Below are positions 8,367 to 17,744 of a stretch of 64,000 bases of DNA, one piece after another. The DNA is from Rhodospirillaceae bacterium. GTDB taxonomy: Bacteria; Pseudomonadota; Alphaproteobacteria; CACIAM-22H2. Both the position numbers and the translations under genes were made by a program. Below the pieces are notes generated by a model. The model was not told the origin of the DNA. It did not search any database and saw only the letters and a program-made list of their open reading frames with translations. The DNA is taken from contig JALHMR010000008.1 in the NCBI GenBank assembly GCA_022843945.1, forward strand, positions 62,001 to 126,000, given 5' to 3'. Within the stretch, counting starts at the first letter, position 1, and every line of letters begins with the position of its first letter.

Positions 8367-8392
8367 TTCGGGCTGTAGCCCACGTTTGTGAC

Positions 8393-8430
8393 GGAGCGCC
8401 TCACGCTAATTCCTCAGATTAGCTTCCGAC
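8393..8430 (+). repeat. Direct repeat, left of the toxin-antitoxin pair
   Basis: A 38-base copy matching 9163-9200 at 32 of 38 positions without gaps. It contains a small stem GCTAAT/ATTAGC. The two copies bracket the parE/phd-type pair. Confidence 0.65.
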
Positions 8431-8488
8431 GCGCGCCGCGAGCTTCGAGGAAATTAGGGCCAGAGTAAATAAGCGGCGGCGCTGCGCC

Positions 8489-8824
8489 TCACCGCAGCAG
8501 CCGGCGCTGCAGCAGGCTTTGCATGTCGCGGCGGCCATCGAGCACGCAATGGATGAAAACGCGCTGCGCCAGGATACGATAGATGATGCGATACGGCGCG
8601 ACATGGGTCTCGCGGAACTCGCTTACGCCGAGCGCCCGCAACTCCTTCGGGATATTGCCGCGTTCCGGCAGCTGGGCGAGGCTGGCGCCGGCGTCCTCCA
8701 GGTTGCGGAGAACCGCATCGGCACGGGCGACCGACTCCTGGCCGGCAATGGTGCGGTAGATGTCCTGGAGGTCTGCCTTGGCGCCCTCGGTCAAGAGGAC
8801 GCTGTGCCGCCTCCCGCGGCTCAC
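8489..8824 (-). CDS. ParE/RelE-superfamily toxin
   Basis: 111 residues, the usual size for ParE toxins. The fold signature is present: N-terminal helices (LTEGAKADLQDIYRTIA), then the strand pair VAPYRIIYRI and VFIHCVLDG, and the C-terminal RRDMQSLLQRRLLR helix. ParE members poison DNA gyrase, while RelE members cleave mRNA. The RDMQSLLQRRL tail is more ParE-like, but target cannot be settled from sequence. The start codon ATG overlaps the antitoxin stop by four bases, so the two are translationally coupled with antitoxin first. Confidence 0.85.
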   Translation of the reverse strand: MSRGRRHSVLLTEGAKADLQDIYRTIAGQESVARADAVLRNLEDAGASLAQLPERGNIPKELRALGVSEFRETHVAPYRIIYRILAQRVFIHCVLDGRRDMQSLLQRRLLR

Positions 8825-9093
8825 GCCTTAACGCGACGCCGAATGTCGGCGAAGGCAGCGCGGAGCGGCTGAACCTTGCCGCTCTCGACCTCACGCGCGC
8901 CGAGCGCCAGGATCTTGAGCAGCGCCAGCGTCTCCTGGGTCTGCTCGTAGCTGGCGATGTCCTGCAGCACGGCCTTGGCTTCGCCGTTCACCGTCACGAA
9001 GACCGGGCCGGGATCCTCGGCCAGCCCGCGCAGCACCTCCGGCGCCTTGGCCTTGAGATAGCTGATCGATTTCACTTTATTGGAGAGCTTCAT
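8821..9093 (-). CDS. Phd/YefM-family antitoxin
   Basis: 90 residues, upstream partner of the ParE-like toxin. The N-terminal Phd/YefM DNA-binding region is visible as the SISYLKAKAPEVLRGL helices followed by the strand PVFVTVNGEAKAVLQDIASYE. The C-terminal half (ETLALLKILALGAREVESGK) is the helix that normally wraps the toxin. Antitoxins of this type repress their own operon by binding a palindrome near the promoter; a perfect 14-bp palindrome lies 13 bases upstream of the ATG at 9093. No strong ribosome site is visible. Confidence 0.88.
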   Translation of the reverse strand: MKLSNKVKSISYLKAKAPEVLRGLAEDPGPVFVTVNGEAKAVLQDIASYEQTQETLALLKILALGAREVESGKVQPLRAAFADIRRRVKA

Positions 9094-9106
9094 GGGACTG
9101 AATTTA

Positions 9107-9120
9107 GACCGAATTCGGTC
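9107..9120. promoter_or_regulatory. Palindromic operator candidate for the toxin-antitoxin operon
   Basis: GACCGAATTCGGTC is a perfect 14-bp inverted repeat between the antitoxin start and the upstream direct repeat. Its placement fits autorepression by the Phd/YefM-type antitoxin. Binding is inferred. Confidence 0.5.
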
Positions 9121-9162
9121 CGATTAAAAGAGTGCTCTTTTCCGGTGCCTTACGCTTTCTCC

Positions 9163-9200
9163 GGAGTGCCTCACGCTAATCCTTCGGATTAGCTGCCGGC
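9163..9200 (+). repeat. Direct repeat, right of the toxin-antitoxin pair
   Basis: Second copy of 8393-8430, here with a perfect stem GCTAATCC/GGATTAGC and a TTC loop. A partial third echo (GTGCCTTACGCTTTCTCCGG) precedes it at 9144-9163. Confidence 0.65.
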
Positions 9201-9227
9201 ACTTGGCGCCAACGCTTCGCGTTGCGC

Positions 9228-9647
9228 TCAAGCCGGCTGCCGTTTCCGATACAGCTTCGCGTGCTCCGGCGTGTACTCGGCCAGCGGCCCGGCCTTGATG
9301 TCGCCCGGTGAGATGAGCGCGGGATCCTTGAGATAGACCTGCGCCCCGCGATGCGCGCCCTCGCCGGGGATGGTCACGGCGATCGTGCGGCGGCGATAGC
9401 CGTCGGGCTCGGCGATGCGCTCCAGCCGGTCCATGCCGGCGAGTGTCTCCTCATCGACCTCGTAGAGCTCGCCGGTGACGTGCAGGCCTTCGCCCGGCCG
9501 GTCGAGGAGCCAGGGCGAGCGGCGCTCGCCCACCAGGTAGAGCGGCCAGAGCTGGTGCGTCACCGCGCGCCCCACGCGCCGCCCGCGATTGATCGCCTGG
9601 TTCGGGAACCCCTGTTTCAGGGTGCCGTAGACGAAGACGAGGGTCAT
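9228..9647 (-). CDS. Gamma-glutamylcyclotransferase/AIG2-like protein
   Basis: 139 residues with the family hallmark FVYGTLKQG at residues 4-12, which binds the gamma-glutamyl group. The loop GELYEVDEETLAGMDRLE supplies the conserved acidic region (catalytic Glu near the DxLE stretch). Such enzymes release 5-oxoproline from gamma-glutamyl amines or peptides, but bacterial YtfP/AIG2 members often have no proven substrate. The start is the ATG at 9647; a TTG directly before it extends the frame by one codon. It is a single gene; the 206 bases upstream to 9856 contain no other gene. Confidence 0.8.
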   Translation of the reverse strand: MTLVFVYGTLKQGFPNQAINRGRRVGRAVTHQLWPLYLVGERRSPWLLDRPGEGLHVTGELYEVDEETLAGMDRLERIAEPDGYRRRTIAVTIPGEGAHRGAQVYLKDPALISPGDIKAGPLAEYTPEHAKLYRKRQPA

Positions 9648-9827
9648 CAAGCCAGAATCTTGGCTTGGGCGGGGATCACGGTCCAGCGTCTTTTGGGCGG
9701 GGGGGTGCCTGGCGCCCCTTCGCCCCGGAGCGCCTGTCGCGGGCCTGGCGCGCCGGGGTTAGGCTTCCGTTCAGCCCTCTTGTCTAAAACCTCCGGGCGC
9801 CTAGATTCTGGCCGCCTGAACACCGAA

Positions 9828-9839
9828 ACTTCCGGAAGT
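9828..9839. promoter_or_regulatory. Palindrome upstream of PYP-domain gene
   Basis: ACTTCCGGAAGT, a perfect 12-bp inverted repeat 17 bases before the start codon and immediately before the ribosome site AGGAAA. It could be an operator; no regulator is identified. Confidence 0.3.
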
Positions 9840-9856
9840 CTTTAGGAAAACTGTCG

Positions 9857-10729
9857 ATGCCCAGCGCCCCGCCCGCGAAGACGCCGCCCGCACCCGGTCC
9901 TGGCGAGGCCGCCATCGGCGCCTTGCGCCTGTTCGGGCTGGAGGGCCGTATCGATCTCGGCGCGCAGGTGACCTCCATCCTGGAGGCGGCCCTGGCCGAC
10001 GAGCGCGAGAAGCTCGATTCCTTCGTGCAGATCGACGCGGCGAACTACCTTCTCTACCTCCGCAACCCGGTTGAAGAAGAGGCGCAGTTCGACGCCAACC
10101 TCCTGTCCGAGGATTTGCGCCAGAAGCTCGACGCGGCGCTGACGATCGGCCCCGATCTCCGGGTGCGCACCGTGGTCCTCACCCTTCCGCTGCACACCCT
10201 GACGGCGGCGATCGGCACGCCGGCGACCCTGCTCGGCCTGATCGAGCGGAGCTGGGCGGAAAAGAAGAAGCGCGAGCGCCAGGCGACCGAGGCGCTGCGC
10301 GCGGCCGCCCCCGTGGCGGCCGGGGGCGGAGGGGCGAACCTCTCCGACATCACCTACGGCCGCGACGACATCGACAACGCGCTGGCCGGGCTGACCCCGG
10401 CGGAGCTCGACACGCTGCCCTTCGGGGTCATCAAAATCACTCGCCAGGGCACGATCCTGCAATTCAACAAGAAGGAAGGCCAGCTCACCAACCTCGTGCC
10501 CGGCGATATCATCGGTCGCAATTTCTTCCGTGACATCGCGCCCTGCACCAACCGGCGCGAGTTCCTCGGCCAGTTCGTCGCCGGCGCCAAAAGCGGCAAG
10601 CTCGACGTGAAGTTCAATTACCTGTTTGATTTCCGCATGAAGCCGCGCCGCGTCACGGTGCATCTCAAGAAGTCGTACCATGACGAGCATTACTGGATTC
10701 TGATCGACATGGCCGGAGATTCGGGGTGA
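9857..10729 (+). CDS. Photoactive-yellow-protein-type PAS domain protein with N-terminal unknown domain
   Basis: 290 residues. Residues about 165-287 align without gaps to photoactive yellow protein in the core: Cys230 in DIAPCT equals the chromophore-binding Cys69. Glu207 equals Glu46, Thr211 equals Thr50, Tyr255 equals Tyr94 and Met261 equals Met100, all at identical spacing. Tyr42 is Phe203 and Arg52 is Leu213. Residues 1-160 form a helical domain I do not recognise, ending in a KKKRERQ-rich linker. PYP senses blue light through p-coumaric acid; genes to make that chromophore are not in the window, so photoactivity is inferred. ATG 9857 follows AGGAAA by ten bases. Monocistronic. Confidence 0.8.
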   Translation: MPSAPPAKTPPAPGPGEAAIGALRLFGLEGRIDLGAQVTSILEAALADEREKLDSFVQIDAANYLLYLRNPVEEEAQFDANLLSEDLRQKLDAALTIGPDLRVRTVVLTLPLHTLTAAIGTPATLLGLIERSWAEKKKRERQATEALRAAAPVAAGGGGANLSDITYGRDDIDNALAGLTPAELDTLPFGVIKITRQGTILQFNKKEGQLTNLVPGDIIGRNFFRDIAPCTNRREFLGQFVAGAKSGKLDVKFNYLFDFRMKPRRVTVHLKKSYHDEHYWILIDMAGDSG

Positions 10730-11080
10730 GGACCGCGTTCGCCCCTCTGGACAAAACGTCTAGGGCTCCCTATATGCAGCGGAGCCGGTGGTCTGGCCAG
10801 CGGCCCGCTCTTTCTCCTGGTGAATAACCGTTCTGAGCCGCCCCGTCGGCGCCGTGGCGGCGCCTGACTTCGGCGTCTTCGTGCCTCATTGTCGCCTTGT
10901 CAGTTACACGAAAACGCTAACCCCTGAACTTTCCAGAGAAAACGCCTGCCTTGTTTGTCTTTAATTGGGCGGCCGATTTCTCCACAGCCTAACGCCTTGA
11001 TCGGCCGGAGGGTGCGATGTGAGACACCTGTATCATCTGTATCATATCTGTACCGTATCGCGGCCAGTCCGCCTCAATCG
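10730..11080. other. Convergent intergenic region without a gene
   Basis: 351 bases between the PYP-domain gene and the convergent BASS transporter. Visible are a GC-rich stem GGCGCC/GGCGCC near 10848-10863 and an AT-richer patch near 10910-10970. A tandem repeat CTGTATCAT x2 plus a partial third unit lies at 11028-11054. No open frame with convincing codon use is present. Confidence 0.5.
11028..11054 (+). repeat. Short tandem repeat, CTGTATCAT units
   Basis: Two exact 9-base units (11028-11036, 11037-11045), then AT and CTGTACC. It is located 27 bases past the stop codon of the minus-strand transporter. Function unknown. Confidence 0.6.
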
Positions 11081-11956
11081 TCATGGTTTCGCCGCCAGCC
11101 TCGCTCGTTTGAGTACGAAGAACATGAAGACGCCGGCCGTGCCGAACATGACCAGGCTGTAGATGCCGCCCGGCACCATCATGGTCGTGCTGCCGAGCAG
11201 GGTCACGGAGACGAAGATCGCCAGGGTGCCGTTCTGCAGCCCGCATTCGATGACGATGGCGGTGCGCTGGCGCTCGTTGAGGCCGGTGGCGCCGGCCAGG
11301 ATCCAGGCCCCGGCCATGACCGAGAGGTTGAGGATCAGCATCGCCAGCCCCGACTGGGCGAAGTAGCCGGCGATATTGGCGCGCTCGCTGTAGACCGCGC
11401 CGACTATGATCAGCACGAAGAGCACCGAGGCGACGTGGCGCGCCGGGGTTTCGAGCTTCAGGGCCAGCGCCGGCTGGAAGTGGCGCATGGCCATGCCGGT
11501 CATTACCGGAATATTGGTGACCATGAAGACGCCGACGATGGTCCCGGCGACCGAGATCGTCGGTGCGGCGTCGGTCGCCATGAAATGCTGGATGGCGACG
11601 CTGACGATCACCGGCATGGTGAAGACGCTGACCACGCTGATCACCGCGGTCAGCGACACCGCCAGCGCCGTGTCGCCCTTGGCCAGGTGGGTGAGCAGGT
11701 TGGAGGTGGCGCCGCTCGGGCAGGCGGCGAGGATGACGACGCCGACCTTGAGCGCCGGGTCCATCGGCCACAAGGCCGCCACCAGCCAGCCCAGGGCCGG
11801 CAGCATGACCATCTGGCCGAAGGCGCCGATGACGAAGGCCTTGGGCGCGGTGACCACGCGCTTGAAATCGTCGACCACCAGCGCCAGGCCCAGCGACAGC
11901 ATGATGAAGGCCAGCGACAGCGGCAGAAAGAGCTGCGTGACGACGTTCCCGCTCAT
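11081..11956 (-). CDS. BASS-family (bile acid:sodium symporter-like) transporter
   Basis: 291 residues with about nine to ten hydrophobic segments. Family signatures are the crossover region AACPSGATSNLLTHLAKGD at about residues 77-95 and ECGLQNGTLAIFVS near 237-250, both in the sodium-binding core of ASBT-type proteins. Members import organic anions such as bile acids, pantoate or keto acids with Na+. The substrate here cannot be read from sequence. The start ATG at 11956 is immediately downstream of a palindromic repeat. Its neighbour on the same strand is an EamA transporter 106 bases upstream; the intervening repeat makes co-transcription uncertain. Confidence 0.88.
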   Translation of the reverse strand: MSGNVVTQLFLPLSLAFIMLSLGLALVVDDFKRVVTAPKAFVIGAFGQMVMLPALGWLVAALWPMDPALKVGVVILAACPSGATSNLLTHLAKGDTALAVSLTAVISVVSVFTMPVIVSVAIQHFMATDAAPTISVAGTIVGVFMVTNIPVMTGMAMRHFQPALALKLETPARHVASVLFVLIIVGAVYSERANIAGYFAQSGLAMLILNLSVMAGAWILAGATGLNERQRTAIVIECGLQNGTLAIFVSVTLLGSTTMMVPGGIYSLVMFGTAGVFMFFVLKRARLAAKP

Positions 11957-11983
11957 GATCCCCCCGAATGCCCGGAACTCAAT

Positions 11984-12053
11984 GTCACCCCCGCGAAAGC
12001 GGGGGTCCAGTCTTTTCCGGAGAAGACTGGATGCCCGCTTTCGCGGGCATGAC
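11984..12053. repeat. Dispersed palindromic repeat (70 bp)
   Basis: Close copy of 5082-5150: CCCCCGCGAAAGCGGGGG stem, CCAGTCTTtTCCGGAgAAGACTGG stem and GCCCGCTTTCGCGGGC stem. It sits between the EamA and BASS transporter genes. Confidence 0.85.
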
Positions 12054-12062
12054 GATCGTGCT

Positions 12063-12962
12063 TTACGGAGCGCGCGGGCCGCGCTCGCGCGTCTCTCTCC
12101 AGCCGATAAACAGCCCGGAGCTGATGATCAGCGCCGCCCCCAGCCAGGTGTAGGCGTCCGGCAGGTCGCCGAACAGCAGATAGCCGACCGTCACCGCGCC
12201 GACGATCTGCCAATAGGTGAAGGGCGAGACCACGCTGGCGGTGGCGTAGGTCATGGCGCGCGCCACGCAGTAATGGCCCAGGCCGCCGAGTATGCCGAGG
12301 CTGGCGAGCAGCAGGACGTGGACGAGCGAGTGGGGCGTCGTCCAGAAGAACGGCACCACGGCGGTCATCACCAGCGTGCCGACCAGCGCCGAGTAAACCA
12401 CCGAGGTCTCCGGCCGGTCGTGCCCGGCGACATGGCGCGTCAGGAGCTGGTAGGTCCCGTAACAGAAGGCGCTGGCGACCATGAACAGCGAGGCCCACTG
12501 GAAGACCTCGCTGCCCGGGCGGATGACCACCAGCACGCCGAGGAAGCCGACCGCCACGGCAGCCAGCCGGACGAGGCTGAGCCTCTCGCCGAGGAACGGC
12601 ACGGCGAGCAGGGCGACGATGAAGGGCGAGGCGAAGCTGATCGACGAGGCCTCGGCCAGCGGCATGTACTTGACGCCGGTGAAGAAGCAGGTGGTCGAGG
12701 CGAGCAGGACCAGCGAGCGGGCGATCTGGTGGCGGGGCCGTACCGTGCGCGCCAGCCGCCACCAGCCGTGGCGCGGCCCGAACAGCAGCATGACGAAGAC
12801 CAGATGCGAGGCGGTACGCGCCCAGATGATCTGCTCGGTCGGGTAATGGGCGCTCAGCACCTTGACCAGGCCGTTCATCACCGGGAACAGCGAGGCGGCC
12901 AGGCACATGAACAGGATGCCGAGCAGCGGCCGCTGCGCCACGCCGGTCACGAGGTTTGACAT
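12063..12962 (-). CDS. EamA-family (DMT superfamily) transporter
   Basis: 299 residues forming ten predicted transmembrane helices in two EamA repeats: about residues 10-145 (LGILFMCLAASLFPVMNGLVK, EASSISFASPFIVALLAVPFLGERL) and 155-290. The PFLGERLS motif at the end of the fourth helix is typical. DMT transporters usually export metabolites such as amino acids or S-adenosylmethionine-type compounds; the substrate is not predictable. The start ATG at 12962 follows a weak ribosome site. The opposite-strand amine oxidase starts 194 bases away, so the gap carries divergent promoters and a hairpin repeat. Confidence 0.88.
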   Translation of the reverse strand: MSNLVTGVAQRPLLGILFMCLAASLFPVMNGLVKVLSAHYPTEQIIWARTASHLVFVMLLFGPRHGWWRLARTVRPRHQIARSLVLLASTTCFFTGVKYMPLAEASSISFASPFIVALLAVPFLGERLSLVRLAAVAVGFLGVLVVIRPGSEVFQWASLFMVASAFCYGTYQLLTRHVAGHDRPETSVVYSALVGTLVMTAVVPFFWTTPHSLVHVLLLASLGILGGLGHYCVARAMTYATASVVSPFTYWQIVGAVTVGYLLFGDLPDAYTWLGAALIISSGLFIGWRETRERGPRAP

Positions 12963-13028
12963 TTATGTTTCTGCGCGGGCGGCTCGATGTTTCGGAGTGT
13001 CGTTATAACGCATCGCGCCGCCCGACGC

Positions 13029-13100
13029 CCCCTCACCCTGACCCTCTCCCCATCTTGCGCCCCTGCCGCCGTCTTCGGGGGAGAGGGTTAGGGTGAGGGG
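13029..13100. repeat. Inverted repeat CCCTCACCCT...AGGGTGAGGG
   Basis: A long hairpin in the divergent gap with arms CCCCTCACCCT and AGGGTGAGGGG and inner CCTCTCCCC/GGGGGAGAGG. The same repeat family recurs at 17745-17775, 20424-20500, 23693-23762, 24933-24961 and 47335-47475. Confidence 0.7.
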
Positions 13101-13155
13101 GGCTCCTCCCCATATATAAGGACAGAGCCACGAGCGAGTCGCTGCCAGTCCCGCC

Positions 13156-14442
13156 ATGACCTCTTCTTCTCCCCCCGACGTCCTGATCCTCGGCGCCGGC
13201 GCCTCCGGCCTGATGGCGGCGCGCACCCTGGCGCAGGGCGGGCGGCGCGTGACCCTCCTCGAGGCGAAGCCGCGCTGCGGCGGGCGCATCTTCCCGCTTT
13301 CCGTGGCCGAGTTCGGCTACAAGGCCGAGGCGGGGGCGGAGTACATCCACGGGGCCGCGCCGGTGACCCGCGGGCTGCTCGACGAGGCCGGGCTGTCGGC
13401 GGTGACCGTCTCGGGCCGGCGCTGGAGCCTGCGGAACGGCGCCTGGGTGCCGCGCGAGGCGGCGCCGCACGAGGACCGTTTCCTGGCGGCGATGAAGGCG
13501 CTGCAAACCGATCTGCCCGTGGGCGAATTCGTGGCGAAGCATTTCGCCGGGCCTGAGTACGAGGCGCTGCGCCAGCTGGTCGCCCGCGAGACCGAGGGCT
13601 ACAACGCCGCCGACCTCGACCGCTTCAGCACCTTCGCGCTGCGCGACCAGTGGCTCGATCCCCATGCCGAGCGGCAGGAGCGGGTGGTCGAGGGCTATGG
13701 CGCGCTGGTCGATTTCCTCGCGGGCCGCTGCCGCGAGGCCGGTGTGGCGATTCACCTCGACACAGCAGTGACGGGGATCGAGGTCGAGGGCGAGCGGGTC
13801 GTCGCGCGCTGCCACGGCGGCGCCGTCTTCGCCGCCCGGGCCGCGATCCTCACCGCGCCGCTGCCGGTGCTGCGCCGCCTCACGCTGCCCGCTGACCTGC
13901 GCGAGCGCGTGGCGGCGGCCGACGCCGCCACCGGCTTCGGCGACGTGGTGAAATTCCACCTGCGCTTTCGCGAGGCCTGGTGGCTCCGCGAGCCTGGCGG
14001 CCGGTTCGCCGACCTGGGATTCCTGCTCGGCGCCGAGACCGCGGTGCCGGTCTGGTGGACGCAGTATCCGGCCCTGCACCCGGTGCTCACCGGCTGGTGC
14101 TCGGGGCCGAAGCTGGCGGGCGTCGCGGCGCTGCCGCCGGAGGAAAGGATCGGGATCGGGCTCGCCTCGGTGGCCGAAATTTTCCGCCGGCCGGTGGCGG
14201 CGCTGAGGCAGGAGCTGGTCGCCGCGCGCGCCACGCATTGGGGCGAGGATCCGTTCGCCCGCGGCGCCTACTCCTATCCGACGCTGGAGACGCAAGGGGC
14301 ACTGGCCGCACTCCGCAAGACGGCCAGCGGCGCGGTGCACCTGTGCGGCGAGGCGCTCTATGTCGATGGCGAGACGGGGACGGTCGAGGCGGCGCTGGCC
14401 AGCGGCCTGGCGACGGCGCGCGCCCTGCTCGCCGGACGATAG
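13156..14442 (+). CDS. FAD-dependent amine oxidase family protein
   Basis: 428 residues with a strong dinucleotide-binding N-terminus (LILGAGASGLMAARTLAQGG, then the ribose-binding E in LLEAKPRCGGR). The C-terminal FAD-binding motif GEALYVDGETGTVEAALASG closes the flavin site. The GGRIFP box and the length fit the flavin monoamine oxidase/phytoene-desaturase superfamily, which oxidises amines with O2 to imines and H2O2. A signal peptide is absent, so it acts in the cytoplasm. ATG 13156 opens a short N-terminal tail (TSSSPPD). Substrate unknown. It stands alone, with a kinase gene convergent downstream. Confidence 0.85.
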   Translation: MTSSSPPDVLILGAGASGLMAARTLAQGGRRVTLLEAKPRCGGRIFPLSVAEFGYKAEAGAEYIHGAAPVTRGLLDEAGLSAVTVSGRRWSLRNGAWVPREAAPHEDRFLAAMKALQTDLPVGEFVAKHFAGPEYEALRQLVARETEGYNAADLDRFSTFALRDQWLDPHAERQERVVEGYGALVDFLAGRCREAGVAIHLDTAVTGIEVEGERVVARCHGGAVFAARAAILTAPLPVLRRLTLPADLRERVAAADAATGFGDVVKFHLRFREAWWLREPGGRFADLGFLLGAETAVPVWWTQYPALHPVLTGWCSGPKLAGVAALPPEERIGIGLASVAEIFRRPVAALRQELVAARATHWGEDPFARGAYSYPTLETQGALAALRKTASGAVHLCGEALYVDGETGTVEAALASGLATARALLAGR

Positions 14443-14448
14443 GCCTCA

Positions 14449-14525
14449 TCCTGAGGAGCCCACGATCGACGTAAAGAACACCCTTCGAGGCTCGCTACGC
14501 TCGCACCTCAGGGTGAGGTTTTGAT
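14449..14525. repeat. Intergenic repeat CCTCATCCTGAGG family, copy 1
   Basis: An inverted repeat with outer arms CCTCATCCTGAGG-like and CCTCAGGGTGAGG, and inner CTTCGAGGCTCGCTACGCTCGCACC. It fills the space between the amine oxidase and the convergent histidine kinase. A relative lies at 40483-40585. Confidence 0.65.
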
Positions 14526-14543
14526 CGTAAGCGTCTCGAAGGA

Positions 14544-16436
<1,893 letters not shown>

Positions 16437-16551
16437 TACGGTGCGGCACTCAGCAAATACAAGGCGGAGCCCCCCGAGCTCGCGAGGCTCACTGACTACC
16501 TCGAAATGATGAATAATCATTAAACCTGAGCCCCTGACGCAGGGAGACCCG

Positions 16552-17094
16552 ATGTCCGATTCCACCGCCGCACCCATCCCCCCGGACATGGCCGGCCTGC
16601 ATCCCGAGATTCCGCTCGACGGAACCCGGTCGCCGGACGAGTTCATTGTCTCGGCCATGCTCTGGGTGCCTCCCTCCCCGGGGCCCACCTCCTCGCAGGA
16701 TAAGGGGCGCTACCTCCTGCAGCTGCGCGACGACAAGCCGGGGCTGCCCTTGCGCGATCACTGGGCCTTCTTCGGCGGCCATGTCGATCCCGGCGAAAGC
16801 GGGGAAGCGGCCCTGGTGCGCGAGCTCGACGAAGAGCTCGGCTATCGCGTCCACGCCTTCCGCTGGTATTTCGAGAGCATCGCCGTTCTGCCACGGCGCA
16901 AGGCGCGGGTGGTGCGCAAGGTCTTCTACCTGGTGCCGATCACCGCGGCCGATATGGGCGCCATGGTCCAGGGCGAAGGCGCTGATATGCGCCTGTTCAC
17001 GTTGCCCGAGCTGCTGGCCCTGCCGCGCGTCGCCCCGCACGACCTGGCGGTAGTCATGACCCACGCCCGCGAGCACCTGATTTATGTAGAATAA
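16552..17094 (+). CDS. NUDIX hydrolase
   Basis: 180 residues with a complete NUDIX box: GGHVDPGESGEAALVRELDEELGY, matching Gx5Ex7REUxEExGU with the metal-binding glutamates intact. The N-terminal PEIPLDGTRSPDEF and the run LLQLRDDKPGLPLRDHWAFF resemble nucleotide-sugar/NDP-type NUDIX proteins. These hydrolyse nucleoside diphosphates linked to another group; the substrate is unknown. It is divergent from the histidine kinase and followed after 28 bases by the LysE-type exporter on the same strand, probably as an operon. Confidence 0.9.
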   Translation: MSDSTAAPIPPDMAGLHPEIPLDGTRSPDEFIVSAMLWVPPSPGPTSSQDKGRYLLQLRDDKPGLPLRDHWAFFGGHVDPGESGEAALVRELDEELGYRVHAFRWYFESIAVLPRRKARVVRKVFYLVPITAADMGAMVQGEGADMRLFTLPELLALPRVAPHDLAVVMTHAREHLIYVE

Positions 17095-17122
17095 GCCGCC
17101 GCATTCGAAGGAGCGGAACCCG

Positions 17123-17734
17123 ATGAGCCTCGAATTCCTGATCACCTCGTTCATCGTCGTCGTCTCGCCGGGAACCGGCGTGCTCTACACCCTGGCCGCC
17201 GGCCTGTCGCGCGGCAGCCGCGCCAGCATCGTGGCGGCGTTCGGCTGCACGCTCGGCATCGTGCCGCACATGGCCGCGGCCATCCTCGGCCTCGCCGCCC
17301 TGTTGCATACCAGTGCGCTCGCCTTCCAGCTCTTCAAGTATCTCGGCGTCGCCTATCTGCTCTACATGGCCTGGAGCACGCTGCGCGAGGGCGGGGCGCT
17401 GCGCGTGGAGAAGGACATCGACGCCCGCTCGGCCGCCCAGGTGACCGCGCATGCCATCCTGATCAACATCCTCAATCCCAAGCTGTCGATCTTCTTCCTC
17501 GCCTTCCTGCCGCAGTTCATCAGCACCGAGGAGGCGGCCCCGCTTGCCGCCATGCTCGGCCTGAGCGGCGTGTTCATGCTCATGACCTTCGTGGTCTTCG
17601 TCGGCTATGGCCTGTTCGCCGCCGCCATCCGCGAGCATGTGATCTCGCGGCCCCTGGTCCTCACCTGGATGCGCCGGGCCTTCGCCGGCGCCTTCGCCGC
17701 CCTGGGTGCCAGGCTGGCCTTCTCGGAGCGCTGA
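17123..17734 (+). CDS. LysE/RhtB-family amino-acid exporter
   Basis: 203 residues and about six transmembrane helices. The family signature VVVSPGTGVLYTLAAGLSRGSRAS is at residues 12-35, followed by GCTLGIVPH and the loop LKYLGVAYLLYMAW region; NILNPKLSIFFLAFLPQF is the conserved central motif. LysE/RhtB proteins export amino acids or homoserine lactones by proton exchange. AAGGAGCGG lies ten bases upstream of the ATG at 17123. The substrate cannot be assigned. Confidence 0.92.
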   Translation: MSLEFLITSFIVVVSPGTGVLYTLAAGLSRGSRASIVAAFGCTLGIVPHMAAAILGLAALLHTSALAFQLFKYLGVAYLLYMAWSTLREGGALRVEKDIDARSAAQVTAHAILINILNPKLSIFFLAFLPQFISTEEAAPLAAMLGLSGVFMLMTFVVFVGYGLFAAAIREHVISRPLVLTWMRRAFAGAFAALGARLAFSER

Positions 17735-17744
17735 GAAAAAGAAT

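Noticed and set aside
6896-9200. Restriction-modification system
   Set aside because: No methyltransferase or endonuclease motif is present in the islet; DUF7662 alone is not enough.
13156-14442. Phytoene desaturase
   Set aside because: The protein is shorter and its motifs fit the broad monoamine oxidase group; no carotenoid genes nearby.
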